A stretch of 64,000 nt of DNA from JAJFKB01 sp965230515. Its GTDB lineage: Bacteria > Pseudomonadota > Gammaproteobacteria > Pseudomonadales > IMCC2047. The notes beneath the pieces were generated by a model that was not told the origin of the DNA, ran no database searches, and saw only the letters and a program-made list of their open reading frames with translations. This document shows, piece after piece, positions 1-8,531 of the stretch (positions within the stretch are counted from its first letter, which is position 1; each line of letters begins with the position of its first letter). The DNA lies in NCBI GenBank assembly GCA_965230515.1, contig OZ246007.1, positions 372,001-436,000 of the forward strand, given 5' to 3'. A program made the translations under genes and the position numbers.

Positions 1-854
1 CTCGTGAACTGGATTTGATGCATGTGACGTTGGAGAGCATTGAACTGATTCGAGGTAGCCTGAAAGCGGACACCATAACGGGTACACCTAAAGCTGATCT
101 GATAGAGAGTTTTGATCAGTCAGACCGCATCAGTGGTGGTGATGGTGATGATCTGCTGAGAGTGAGTGCTACTGCTGACAATTACTACGACTGGGTGGAT
201 GGTGGAGCAGGGTACGACACTATTCTTGGCACATCGGGTAACGATCTGTTTGGTTTTAAGGAACTCTCCGGGGTTGAACTGATTCAAGGTGGTGAAGGTT
301 ACGATACCATTCAGGTGAGCCAGTGGGGAATTCGCACTCTGGATCTTTCCGATGTTCTCCTTGATAGTGTCGAAATGGTTAACGGCAGTCGACGAAGTGA
401 TGTTATTAAGGGGTCACAAGGGAATGACAGGATTGTAGGAGGCAAAGGGAATGACCTTATTTCAGGTAACGAAGGGAACGATAGTTATCTATTTGGTATG
501 AACGATGGTCGGGACATAATTAATAACTACTCTGAAAACGGGCAAGCGGAGACCGATACCCTCATTTTTGAGGAATTGGACACAAGTCACCTCTGGTTTA
601 CTCAAAATGGAGATGATTTGGTGATTGATTATATTGGCAACGATGATCAGGTAATTATTGATGATTGGTTTCTAGGTGCGGCTTACCAACTGGATGAAAT
701 CCATGCGTCTGGAGAGGTGCTTTATGCTAATCAGGTACAGCAATTGGTGGATGCGATAGCGGCCTTTGGGATAGATGAGCCTTCCAGTCTGTCTGGTCTC
801 TCTCAGCAAGAGCAGGATGACCTGAATACCGCTATTGCGGCAGCATGGCAGTAA
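1..854 (+). CDS. RTX-type calcium-binding repeat protein, C-terminal part (5' end outside window)
   Basis: The reading frame is open from base 3 to a TAA at 852-854, so only the C-terminal roughly 283 residues are present. Glycine/aspartate-rich nonapeptides of the hemolysin type are visible (GGDGDDLL, GGAGYDTI, GGEGYDTI, GGKGNDLISGNEGND). In this family they bind calcium as a parallel beta-roll after type I secretion. The region after the last repeat (LIFEELDTSHLWF, then DDLVIDYIGNDDQVIIDDWF) resembles the domain that commonly follows RTX repeats and carries the C-terminal secretion signal. A 34-residue unit at the very start (RELDLMHVTLESIELIRG) recurs about 330 bases later (RTLDLSDVLLDSVEMVNG), so the protein contains a larger tandem duplication. 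The enzymatic or adhesive part, if any, lies upstream of the window, so the specific function is unknown. Confidence 0.85.
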   Translation, partial: RELDLMHVTLESIELIRGSLKADTITGTPKADLIESFDQSDRISGGDGDDLLRVSATADNYYDWVDGGAGYDTILGTSGNDLFGFKELSGVELIQGGEGYDTIQVSQWGIRTLDLSDVLLDSVEMVNGSRRSDVIKGSQGNDRIVGGKGNDLISGNEGNDSYLFGMNDGRDIINNYSENGQAETDTLIFEELDTSHLWFTQNGDDLVIDYIGNDDQVIIDDWFLGAAYQLDEIHASGEVLYANQVQQLVDAIAAFGIDEPSSLSGLSQQEQDDLNTAIAAAWQ

Positions 855-1089
855 CTTATCCAAACATCTTACCCTGACGGTCAGCTGAAAACGAGTTGGC
901 CGTTAGCGAGATCGCTAAAATAAGGATCATATGGTTCGCTTATATATCGTCGCTAAGGAGTCCAAATTCTGCACAATCTAAGAGGATTCAGGCCTCATTA
1001 AGTTGGGTCGTACTAGAAAAGCATCGCCAAATTATTAATAGTGACTATAATCTGAGGCATTCGTAGCGACTAATTTAGTTGGAGAACAG

Positions 1090-1488
1090 ATGAAACGGTT
1101 ATTATGGGTGGCGGCGCTTTCGTACCTATTGGTACACAGCGCCTATGGCGATGATCTTGCGGTGTTGCGTATGTCTCAGGCTCAGCAGCATCAATTGTTT
1201 TCCCACCTTGAAAACACTGCGTGTGATTGCGGGTGTGGCATGACGGTCGGACAGTGTCTTCGGGACGATCCTTCCTGCCCGGTTTCACCGGAACTTGCAA
1301 GGCAGGCGATTCAATCAGTTTTGAATGGTGCCAGTACTGACCCGTATGACCAGTCTTCAGAGCAGGGCGCTAACGGTAAAACCGAAATCAATAGTTCACA
1401 AAACGGATCTGTCGTGTCGGGCCGTGTAGATGGCCAAAACTGCACCTATGCTTCAGCGGGTGGTTATACTGTAAAACACTGTGATTGA
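1090..1488 (+). CDS. Small secreted cysteine-rich protein
   Basis: This is a 132-residue protein with a clear Sec signal peptide (MKRLLWVAALSYLLVHSAYG) and a GGAG ribosome-binding site at about 1080. The mature part has a striking CDCGCGMTVGQC motif followed by LRDDPSCPVSPELA, and two more cysteines at the C-terminus (QNCTY, KHCD). Similar Cys-Gly-Cys-Gly-Met segments followed by DPxCPxS occur in periplasmic thioredoxin-like and cytochrome c maturation-like proteins, where they could bind a metal or take part in thiol chemistry. Here the motif stands without a thioredoxin fold. The middle (about residues 80-110) is Ser/Asn/Gln-rich and probably disordered. It stands alone, convergent with mltD. 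The function is not recognised; a periplasmic metal-binding or redox role is inference. Confidence 0.7.
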   Translation: MKRLLWVAALSYLLVHSAYGDDLAVLRMSQAQQHQLFSHLENTACDCGCGMTVGQCLRDDPSCPVSPELARQAIQSVLNGASTDPYDQSSEQGANGKTEINSSQNGSVVSGRVDGQNCTYASAGGYTVKHCD

Positions 1489-1605
1489 TTTGAAATTTTC
1501 ACGAATGCGAAGTGTTTATCCGATTGGATATTGGCCGTATTGCTTGACTGTCATGCTATAGAGGCGTCTCCCGGAATTGAGATCACTGCCTGATTTAACC
1601 GGCTA

Positions 1606-3240
1606 TTACAAACTGGCCCGTGTAATATCAACATAGAGCTTCAGGGACTGCCCCGGCTGCAGATACTTGTTGCGGTTAATGCCATTCCAGGATTCAATCT
1701 GCGCAATGCTGACATTAAATTTCTGTGCGATCCGTGCAAGCGAATCTCCTGAACGAACACGGTAGCCTACCTTCCGGATAATTTTCCGGTCAGCGGCTGG
1801 AGATGCGTTGCTGGCGACCTGTTGGGGTTTGGTCCAGATTACCAGTTTTTGTCCGATACGCAGACGATCTGTGGTTCCCATGCCGTTCCAGCGTGCCAGT
1901 TCGCGCATTCCGACTCCATACTGCCGAGATATTTTCCAGAAACTGTCTCCGGCCCGGGTAGTGTGCACGATTTTCGATTTCCCGGTTTTTGCAGGTGCCT
2001 GCTGCTTGCTTTTGAGGCGTTGGGCGGCACTCAGGGCGTAATGTTCCGAGCCTTTGCTGGCTACGGGTATAAACAGCACATCTCCAGCCCTTATGCGATT
2101 GTTGCGCAGGTTATTTATCTTGCGCAATGATGCTGAGGTAGTGCGAAAACGGTTGGCGATTGTGCTCAGTGAATCGCCATTACGGATTTTATAACGCTCC
2201 CAGCGAATACGCTCTTCAGCGGGCAGTCGGGACAAATTTTCCTGAAACAAAGTGGCGTTTGCGACCGGCACATTGAGGCGATGAGGGCCGTCTGGTGCCG
2301 TTGCCCACTGATTGAAACCGGGATTCAGCAAATAGAGTTCATCCAGGCTGATTTCGGCCAGTTCAGCGGCTTGTGCGAGGTCAATTTGGGATTCTACATC
2401 AACTTGTGCGAAATAGGCTTTGTTCTTGATTGGTTTAAAACTCACCTTGTATTTGGTTGGCGAATCGACCAGCTGCGCCAGTGCGATCAGCTTGGGTACA
2501 TAGGCGCGCGTTTCCCTGGGTAGATCAAGGGACCAGAAGTCGGTGGCTTTGTGCTTTCTCCGGTTCTTCCTGATCGCTTTGCGAACATTACCCTCACCGG
2601 AATTGTAGGCGGCCAGAGCAAGCATCCAATCACCTTTAAACTGTTTGTTAAGGTAAGACAAATAATCTAACGCGGCACGGGTTGAAGCTACCACATCCCG
2701 GCGTCCGTCATACCACCAGTTTTGTGCCAGTCCGTAGCGTTTGCCTGTACCCGGAATAAACTGCCACATTCCTGATGCACGGCCATGTGAGTATGCAAAC
2801 GGGTCGAATGCACTTTCGACGATTGGTAATAGCGCGAGCTCCATCGGCATACCCCGCTTTTCGATCTCTTCGACTACATTATGGAGGTAGCGTTCAGAGC
2901 GAACTGCCACCCGATCCAGGTAGCTTTGATGGCGTGCGTACCAGTTGCGTTGGGATCGAGTACGACGGTTATCCTCGCTGAGATCCAATTGAAACCCACT
3001 GCGAATCCGTTGCCAAAGGTCGATAACGGGCAGAGGCTTTCTGGCCATCTTCGGTATAGGTATGGCAGCTATCTCAATGTCAGGAGCAGACTTCAATTCG
3101 ACGGTATTGGATGATGAGAAGGATGAGTGATCGGCTGCAGGCGCAGGCGAGTCCAGTAGCGGTGTGCTGCATCCACTGATCACCAGCATCAGGAACCATA
3201 GCGCAACAATATATTTTACTTTAATTTTTATTTCTAACAT
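1606..3240 (-). CDS. mltD: Membrane-bound lytic murein transglycosylase D with three LysM domains
   Basis: This lipoprotein (544 aa from ATG 3240; a TTG 15 bases further upstream is less likely) cleaves the glycan strands of peptidoglycan between MurNAc and GlcNAc, forming 1,6-anhydromuropeptides. The lipobox is VISGC with the lipidated Cys at about residue 24. The SLT catalytic domain (about 120-240) shows the family motifs: the catalytic Glu in LLPIVESAFDP, then GRASGMWQFIPGTGKRYGL and ALAAYNSGEGNV. Three LysM peptidoglycan-binding modules follow at about 345-390, 425-470 and 490-535, each with the pattern YxxRxGDSLxxIA...L or a close variant (TRAGDSFWKIS, RSGDSLARIA). The length and architecture match MltD of gammaproteobacteria. 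It is adjacent to gloB on the same strand, as in E. coli. Confidence 0.95.
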   Translation of the reverse strand: MLEIKIKVKYIVALWFLMLVISGCSTPLLDSPAPAADHSSFSSSNTVELKSAPDIEIAAIPIPKMARKPLPVIDLWQRIRSGFQLDLSEDNRRTRSQRNWYARHQSYLDRVAVRSERYLHNVVEEIEKRGMPMELALLPIVESAFDPFAYSHGRASGMWQFIPGTGKRYGLAQNWWYDGRRDVVASTRAALDYLSYLNKQFKGDWMLALAAYNSGEGNVRKAIRKNRRKHKATDFWSLDLPRETRAYVPKLIALAQLVDSPTKYKVSFKPIKNKAYFAQVDVESQIDLAQAAELAEISLDELYLLNPGFNQWATAPDGPHRLNVPVANATLFQENLSRLPAEERIRWERYKIRNGDSLSTIANRFRTTSASLRKINNLRNNRIRAGDVLFIPVASKGSEHYALSAAQRLKSKQQAPAKTGKSKIVHTTRAGDSFWKISRQYGVGMRELARWNGMGTTDRLRIGQKLVIWTKPQQVASNASPAADRKIIRKVGYRVRSGDSLARIAQKFNVSIAQIESWNGINRNKYLQPGQSLKLYVDITRASL

Positions 3241-3336
3241 ATTGTATTTACGCAATTAATGGTTGTTGAAAAGTCATTCGCCTAGTGGTCTTGATCAAAA
3301 ACAACAAAAGCAGTGCTGTTTTTCTAACCTTAGTCT

Positions 3337-4113
3337 CTAAAAACTATCCTTCCATTCTCGGGTAACCCTGAATACTTCCACTTCATCGGATAAGGCGGAA
3401 GCATTTCGAGCTTCGGCCGCCTGGCGCACACTCTCCGCATTGCTACGCAAGAACGGGTTGATCTGAAGTTCGTTTCCTATAGTAGAGGGCAGGGTGGGGA
3501 TATTCTTTTCTCTAAGTGACTGACATTCAGCGGTATACTGCTTGAGCGCTTCACTGTCAGGTTCGACGGCCTGAGCAAATGCCAGATTACCCAATGTGTA
3601 CTCATGCGCTGCATAAAACTGCGTATTCGGTGGTAGTTTTGCCAGTTTTTCCAGTGAAACATGCATCTGTGCTGGCGTACCTTCAAATATCCTTCCGCAT
3701 CCACCGGCAAACAATGTGTCTCCACAGAATAAGGTGGGCTGCGGCGTATTATCGCTATAAAAAGCGATATGATCGAGAGTATGGCCCGGCACTTCGATAA
3801 CATCAAAGGCAACCCCCAGGATTTCAACCTGATCACCTTCTTTCAGGTTCCGCGTGATAAACTCTATTTCAGGGTTGTGGGGGCCGAAAACAGGGATATC
3901 CCTGTCCGCATATTCAAGCAATTCAGCAATGCCTCCCACATGATCCGGGTGGTGATGCGTGACCAATATACCGTTCAATTTAAGATTGTTGGTTTCCAGG
4001 TGCTCTATCACAGGGCCAGCATCACCAGGGTCTACAACAAAAGCCTGTTCATTAAAGGTTATCAGCCAGATATAGTTATCGCTGAAGGCGGAAATTGGGG
4101 ATATTGACAGCAT
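3337..4113 (-). CDS. gloB: Hydroxyacylglutathione hydrolase (glyoxalase II)
   Basis: This 258-residue cytosolic metallo-beta-lactamase-fold enzyme hydrolyses S-D-lactoylglutathione to D-lactate and glutathione, the second step of methylglyoxal detoxification. The binuclear metal site is complete: THHHPDH at 52-58, His111 in VPGHTLDH, Asp132 in FCGDTLF, and His170 in AAHEYT. The glutathione-binding C-terminal part, with an NPFLR segment, is present and the length is normal for the family. The start is ATG 4113 preceded by GAGAAG. It is divergent from the yafS-like methyltransferase gene, and the gloB/yafS/rnhA/dnaQ neighbourhood is a conserved gammaproteobacterial arrangement. Confidence 0.95.
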   Translation of the reverse strand: MLSISPISAFSDNYIWLITFNEQAFVVDPGDAGPVIEHLETNNLKLNGILVTHHHPDHVGGIAELLEYADRDIPVFGPHNPEIEFITRNLKEGDQVEILGVAFDVIEVPGHTLDHIAFYSDNTPQPTLFCGDTLFAGGCGRIFEGTPAQMHVSLEKLAKLPPNTQFYAAHEYTLGNLAFAQAVEPDSEALKQYTAECQSLREKNIPTLPSTIGNELQINPFLRSNAESVRQAAEARNASALSDEVEVFRVTREWKDSF

Positions 4114-4208
4114 TTGCTTCTCTCACTCTCACAACTAAAGCGCTATAATAAACGAAGTAACCGTTTCCAATCCATGCCAGATAATAACAATTCGGGATTT
4201 TTCCTCTT

Positions 4209-4982
4209 ATGGGTATTTTCAGGAAACCAAAACAGTCGTTAATTGATCGCCAGCGTGAGTGGAAATCATGGAGTGATTCCAATATGGCGAAAAACCTGGC
4301 TGAGCTGGAACAGCAAATTATCGACCCCATGATGAACAACACCTTTGGCAATCATCTGCTGCAGCTAAGTATTGCCGGAAGTCAGCCATTGTGGGAGTCG
4401 TCACGGGTTGCAAACCAGACAATGGTGTATTTTGAGTATCCGGTGCAGGGGTTGGGACATGCACTGGTATCAGAGCCCGATTATCTGGCAGTAGCCAATG
4501 AGAGCATGGATGCTGTGATTCTTCACCATGTACTGGAATTCTCACCTAATCCACACCAGATTTTGCGGGAGGCGCAACGAGTGTTGGCTTCAGGTGGATC
4601 CCTGTTCGTGCTTGGTTTCAATCCCTGGAGCCTTTGGTCCCTTAAACGCTGGTTTTCATTATCAAACCAGGCACCCTGGCGTGGCTCCTATCTTTCGCAC
4701 TCCAGAGTGTCTGATTGGTTAAACCTGCTCGATTTCCGGTTACAGGATATGCAATTCGGATTTTTTAAATTTCCGGTTAACAATTTGAAGCTGATCGCAA
4801 GTTGTGAGCGTTTGGAACGATATGGTCAAAAATACAATTGCTTTTTAGGCGGCTTCTATGTCATGGTCGCACGCAAACAGGTAGCGGGACTCACACCCCT
4901 AAGTACAGGGAAAATCAGGCGCCGTATCATACCTTTTCCGGTAACCGAACCAACCGCCAGGAGTTTAAAATCAAGTGACTGA
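4209..4982 (+). CDS. SAM-dependent methyltransferase, YafS-like
   Basis: This 257-residue class I methyltransferase-like protein lies in the place that yafS occupies in E. coli, between gloB and rnhA. Visible landmarks are an ESMDAVILHHVLEF segment, equivalent to motif II, and EAQRVLASGGSLFVLGFNPW, the usual 'leader after a loop, then beta strand' of the type 11 methyltransferase fold. The glycine-rich motif I is poorly recognisable, so SAM binding is inferred from the family. The substrate is unknown in the family. Its stop overlaps the GTG start of rnhA by 8 bases, which implies translational coupling. Confidence 0.8.
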   Translation: MGIFRKPKQSLIDRQREWKSWSDSNMAKNLAELEQQIIDPMMNNTFGNHLLQLSIAGSQPLWESSRVANQTMVYFEYPVQGLGHALVSEPDYLAVANESMDAVILHHVLEFSPNPHQILREAQRVLASGGSLFVLGFNPWSLWSLKRWFSLSNQAPWRGSYLSHSRVSDWLNLLDFRLQDMQFGFFKFPVNNLKLIASCERLERYGQKYNCFLGGFYVMVARKQVAGLTPLSTGKIRRRIIPFPVTEPTARSLKSSD

Positions 4983-5421
4983 CCAGATAGAAATGTTCAC
5001 CGACGGTGCCTGCAAAGGCAATCCTGGTCCCGGTGGATGGGGTGCGCTATTGCGCTATAAAAACAAAGAAAAAAGCCTCTATGGCGGAGAATTGGATACA
5101 ACCAATAATCGTATGGAACTGACAGCGGTCATCGAGGGGCTGCGGTCATTAACGCGTCCCTGTGAGGTTGTGTTAACCACAGATTCTGAATATGTAAAAA
5201 ATGGCATTACCAGTTGGATTAAGGGCTGGAAAAAACGAGGCTGGAAAACTGCCGCAAAAAAACCCGTCAAAAACGAAGATCTTTGGCGCCAGTTGGATAG
5301 CGAGGCGGCAAAGCACAAGATTGAGTGGAAATGGGTTAAGGGCCATAGCGGGCATCGTGAAAACGAGCTGGCTGATGAATTGGCCAATCTGGGTGTCGAC
5401 CAGGTGCTCAAAAAAAAGTAA
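4975..5421 (+). CDS. rnhA: Ribonuclease HI
   Basis: This 148-residue enzyme degrades the RNA strand of RNA:DNA hybrids (R-loops, primers). All catalytic carboxylates are visible: Asp in FTDGACKGNPGPGGWG, Glu in NNRMELTAVIEGL, Asp in LTTDSEYVKNGI, and the C-terminal His/Asp pair in VKGHSGHRENELADELA. The basic protrusion (KGWKKRGWKTAAKKPVKN) is present, as in E. coli RNase HI. Translation starts at GTG 4975 inside the preceding gene, with AGGAG at 4959-4963. It is followed by dnaQ after 29 bases. Confidence 0.97.
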   Translation: MTDQIEMFTDGACKGNPGPGGWGALLRYKNKEKSLYGGELDTTNNRMELTAVIEGLRSLTRPCEVVLTTDSEYVKNGITSWIKGWKKRGWKTAAKKPVKNEDLWRQLDSEAAKHKIEWKWVKGHSGHRENELADELANLGVDQVLKKK

Positions 5422-5450
5422 AAACCTCTTAACAGGAGCAGGGCGGTTAT

Positions 5451-6161
5451 ATGCGCCAGATCGTTTTAGATACTGAAACCACAGGCTTAGAGGTGACTCA
5501 GGGCCACCGAATCATAGAAATTGGTGCTGTAGAGATGGTGAATCGCCGGTTGACGGGGCGCCATTTTCATCAGTATGTGAATCCCAACCGTGACATAGAC
5601 GAAGGTGCGATGGAGGTTCATGGCATTACCAGCGAGTTTCTTCAGGACAAGCCTGGCTTCGAAGATGTTGCCAAACAGTTCTTTGAGTTTATAGAGGGTG
5701 CCGAGCTGATTATTCACAATGCCCCTTTCGATATTGCATTTATAGATAGTGAATTTTCAATGCTTGAGCGAGCATTTCCGAAGGTTCGCGAAGTATGTGG
5801 TGTCATTGACACGGTGATTATGGCCCGCAAGAAGCATCCGGGACAGAAGAACAATCTGGACGCGCTATGCAAGCGATACGGTGTTGATAACTCTCAGCGT
5901 GAATTGCACGGCGCCCTGTTAGACGCCGAGATTCTGGCAGATGTCTATCTGGTAATGACCGGCGGACAAACAGACCTGCATTTGGGTGGCACAGAAGAAA
6001 CAACTGACCCGAGTGGTAAGCTTGAAATCAAACCGGTTAGCCAAAACCGCAAGCCTTTGAAAATTATTAAAGCCAATGCCGAGGAGTTAGCCGCTCATGA
6101 GGAGCGGCTTAACAGTATCAAAGCATCAAGCGGTGTGTGCGCCTGGCTGGAACGGTCCTGA
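5451..6161 (+). CDS. dnaQ: DNA polymerase III epsilon subunit (3'-5' proofreading exonuclease)
   Basis: This 236-residue DnaQ-type exonuclease proofreads for the replicative polymerase. The DEDDh residues are visible: Asp and Glu in VLDTETTGLE (ExoI, from residue 7), Asp in HNAPFDIAFIDSEF (ExoII), and His plus Asp in ELHGALLDAEILADVYL (ExoIII). The C-terminal tail after about residue 185 is low in secondary-structure signal and should carry the alpha-subunit-binding segment. rnhA and dnaQ are co-directional here, whereas in E. coli they are divergent. The gene converges on nhaB with only 14 bases between the stops. Confidence 0.95.
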   Translation: MRQIVLDTETTGLEVTQGHRIIEIGAVEMVNRRLTGRHFHQYVNPNRDIDEGAMEVHGITSEFLQDKPGFEDVAKQFFEFIEGAELIIHNAPFDIAFIDSEFSMLERAFPKVREVCGVIDTVIMARKKHPGQKNNLDALCKRYGVDNSQRELHGALLDAEILADVYLVMTGGQTDLHLGGTEETTDPSGKLEIKPVSQNRKPLKIIKANAEELAAHEERLNSIKASSGVCAWLERS

Positions 6162-6175
6162 AGTATAGACTCTCT

Positions 6176-7678
6176 TTACAGCCAATAGGTCACACCGATA
6201 AATCCCATAATTCCCAGCACGAATGTATAGGGCAGGGCCATGATCACCATTCGGCCGTACGAGAGGCGAATCAGGGGCGCCAGAGCTGAAGTAAGCAGGA
6301 ATAAAAAGGCAGCCTGGCCGTTTGGCGTTGCTACACTCGGCAGGTTGGTACCTGTATTAATAGCAATAGCGAGCAGATTAAAATGTTCTCGAGAAATCTC
6401 CCCGGCATCCAGTGCGGCCTTGACCTCATTGATATACACCGTTGCTACAAAGACGTTATCGCTGATCATTGAAAGCAGACCGTTTGCAATGAAAAACATT
6501 CCCGGTTGCACACTTTCATCCATCGAAAGTACAAAATGGCTCACAGGGTCAAACAGGTGTTGCTCGTGAATGACTGAAACAATAGCGAAGAACACCACCA
6601 GAAGTGCTGTAAAAGGCAGGCCTTCCTCAAATGAACGGCCAATCTGATGCTCTTCAATAACGCCGTTGAACGCGGTTTGCAGTACGATAATAGTCAGCCC
6701 TATGATGCCCACTTCAGCAACATGAAATGCCAGCGCCAATACCAGTAACAGGGCAACAGCACCCTGCGTGATCAGTGCTGCCTTCTGTTTGTTGGTGCGA
6801 TCACGATCATGGTCCCGATCAACATCTTCGAGAATTTCACGCACTTTTTCCGGCATTAACTGGCCGTAACCAAACCAGCCCGTTAATTCAAGTACGCAGA
6901 CCGTAAGCAGCCCTGCCACCAAAACAGGCATGGTCACAGGAGCCATGCGCATAAAGAACTCAATAAATTCCCAACCGGCCACTTTGGCGATCAACAGGTT
7001 TTGAGGCTCGCCAACGAGCGTACATACTCCACCTAGCGCAGTTCCGACTGCACCATGCATCATCAGGCTTCGTAGGAAAGATCGGAAATCATCCAGGTCA
7101 TCCCGGTGGTATTCATGCAGGTCGGAATCGCTGCCATGATCATGGTCATGATGCACTTTCTTGCCAGACGCGACTTTATGATAAATCGTATAGAAACCGA
7201 CGCTGACGCTGATTAATACAGCCGTTACGGTAAGGGCGTCCAGAAATGCAGATAAAACTGCAGCGACAAAGGAAAACAATAACGAGATGGCCAGCTTGGA
7301 GCGCACGCGAATCAGAATCTTGGTGAATACGTAAAGCAGCAGGTCTTTCATGAAATAGATGCCTGCCACCATAAACATCAGCAGGAAGATTACTTCAATA
7401 TTGTTGATAGCCTCTTCAAATACCGCGTGCGGTGAACTCATGCCCAGCAAAATCGCCTGTAAAGCCAGTAATCCTCCTGGTTGCAGGGGATAGCATTTTA
7501 GCGCCATCGCCAACGTGAATATGAATTCACCAATCAGCAACCAGCCGGTTACGAAAGGACCGACTGTATAGAGCATGATCGGATTGATTACGAGAAAAGC
7601 AACGATCGCCTGTTTATACCAGGTCGGGGCAATTCCCAGAAAATTATGTGCGAAGGCCTGACTTATGCTTCGTGACAT
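6176..7678 (-). CDS. nhaB: Na+/H+ antiporter NhaB
   Basis: This 500-residue inner-membrane antiporter extrudes Na+ in exchange for H+. It has about 12 hydrophobic segments and conserved NhaB stretches, such as FRSFLRSLMMHGAVGTALGG, VGEPQNLLIAKVAGW and ISDNVFVATVYINEVKAAL. The start ATG 7678 has a good AAGGGATG ribosome-binding site. One cytoplasmic loop, at about residue 173, carries a His/Asp-rich insert (KKVHHDHDHGSDSDLHEYH) that looks metal-binding and is less histidine-rich in the E. coli protein as I recall it. Possession of NhaB fits a saline or alkaline habitat. Confidence 0.95.
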   Translation of the reverse strand: MSRSISQAFAHNFLGIAPTWYKQAIVAFLVINPIMLYTVGPFVTGWLLIGEFIFTLAMALKCYPLQPGGLLALQAILLGMSSPHAVFEEAINNIEVIFLLMFMVAGIYFMKDLLLYVFTKILIRVRSKLAISLLFSFVAAVLSAFLDALTVTAVLISVSVGFYTIYHKVASGKKVHHDHDHGSDSDLHEYHRDDLDDFRSFLRSLMMHGAVGTALGGVCTLVGEPQNLLIAKVAGWEFIEFFMRMAPVTMPVLVAGLLTVCVLELTGWFGYGQLMPEKVREILEDVDRDHDRDRTNKQKAALITQGAVALLLVLALAFHVAEVGIIGLTIIVLQTAFNGVIEEHQIGRSFEEGLPFTALLVVFFAIVSVIHEQHLFDPVSHFVLSMDESVQPGMFFIANGLLSMISDNVFVATVYINEVKAALDAGEISREHFNLLAIAINTGTNLPSVATPNGQAAFLFLLTSALAPLIRLSYGRMVIMALPYTFVLGIMGFIGVTYWL

Positions 7679-7859
7679 CTCTCATCCCTTGACCTTTGTC
7701 ACCCCCAATGGCGAGCAGAAAGGTAATATAGTTATTGAAAATGGCGCAAGACTGTTTAGGCGTCGATTACACCAATTTTTGGCAGGGTAATATAACCTAG
7801 GCGCTTTGCTCTAGGCAATAAAATCGCAAAATCTATCGTAATTTTAGACGAAGAAAAGA

Positions 7860-8531
7860 CTAAATATTCCCCGCCACCAGATCCTCATAGAGCCCCATCA
7901 ATATTCCTGCAGTAACGCCCCAAATATGATGATGGCCATAGTGCGTTGAATAGTAGCAGCGCTTCACCTCTCCATAAGGGTGCTCAACCAACTGAAAAAC
8001 GTCCGGCTTTAGCAGTTGTTCCAGCGGAACACGGATGATTTCTGCCACTTCCGAAGGATCCGGGGTCAAAGCCACCGGCTCCTCTATCAAACCGACTACT
8101 GGAGTTACACGAAAACCACTAATGGTGAAATAGTCATCCAGATAACCGAGAACATCTACCTTATCTACCGGCAAGCTGATCTCTTCCTGAGCTTCTCGTA
8201 ATGCCGCTTCCGCAAATGATCGGTCTTCCTGCTCCAGACGCCCACCTGGAAAGCTAATCTGGCCCGCATGGCTGCGAAGATGGTCTGCTCTTCTCGTGAG
8301 CAACAGTTCAGGCCCGCTGGGAAGATAATGTATTGGGATCAAAACAGCAGCTGACTGGTTGGTTTCATCGCACAGTGCCTTGAAAAAACTGGAGTCATCT
8401 TTATACAGCGATCCACTATCGCCGGGCGCTACCTGTGTACAGCTGGAACTGTTAGCTATATCACGCTGTAAAAAATGCTCGCGTAAACGATTGACCGATA
8501 AGTCGAAGGAGTTGCTGTTAGCTTGCTTCAT
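7860..8531 (-). CDS. nudL: Nudix hydrolase, probable CoA pyrophosphatase
   Basis: This 223-residue Nudix protein has a complete Nudix box at about residues 97-119 (GGRLEQEDRSFAEAALREAQ, then EEISL), preceded by the LRSHAGQISFPGG signature typical of the CoA pyrophosphatase (NudL/Nudt7) branch, which splits CoA into 3',5'-ADP and 4'-phosphopantetheine. The N-terminal extension contains VNRLREHFLQ. Its start codon lies within the last codons of pabB, with a 14-base overlap, so the two are translationally coupled; pabB-nudL linkage also occurs in E. coli. Substrate assignment is from family and context. Confidence 0.88.
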   Translation of the reverse strand: MKQANSNSFDLSVNRLREHFLQRDIANSSSCTQVAPGDSGSLYKDDSSFFKALCDETNQSAAVLIPIHYLPSGPELLLTRRADHLRSHAGQISFPGGRLEQEDRSFAEAALREAQEEISLPVDKVDVLGYLDDYFTISGFRVTPVVGLIEEPVALTPDPSEVAEIIRVPLEQLLKPDVFQLVEHPYGEVKRCYYSTHYGHHHIWGVTAGILMGLYEDLVAGNI

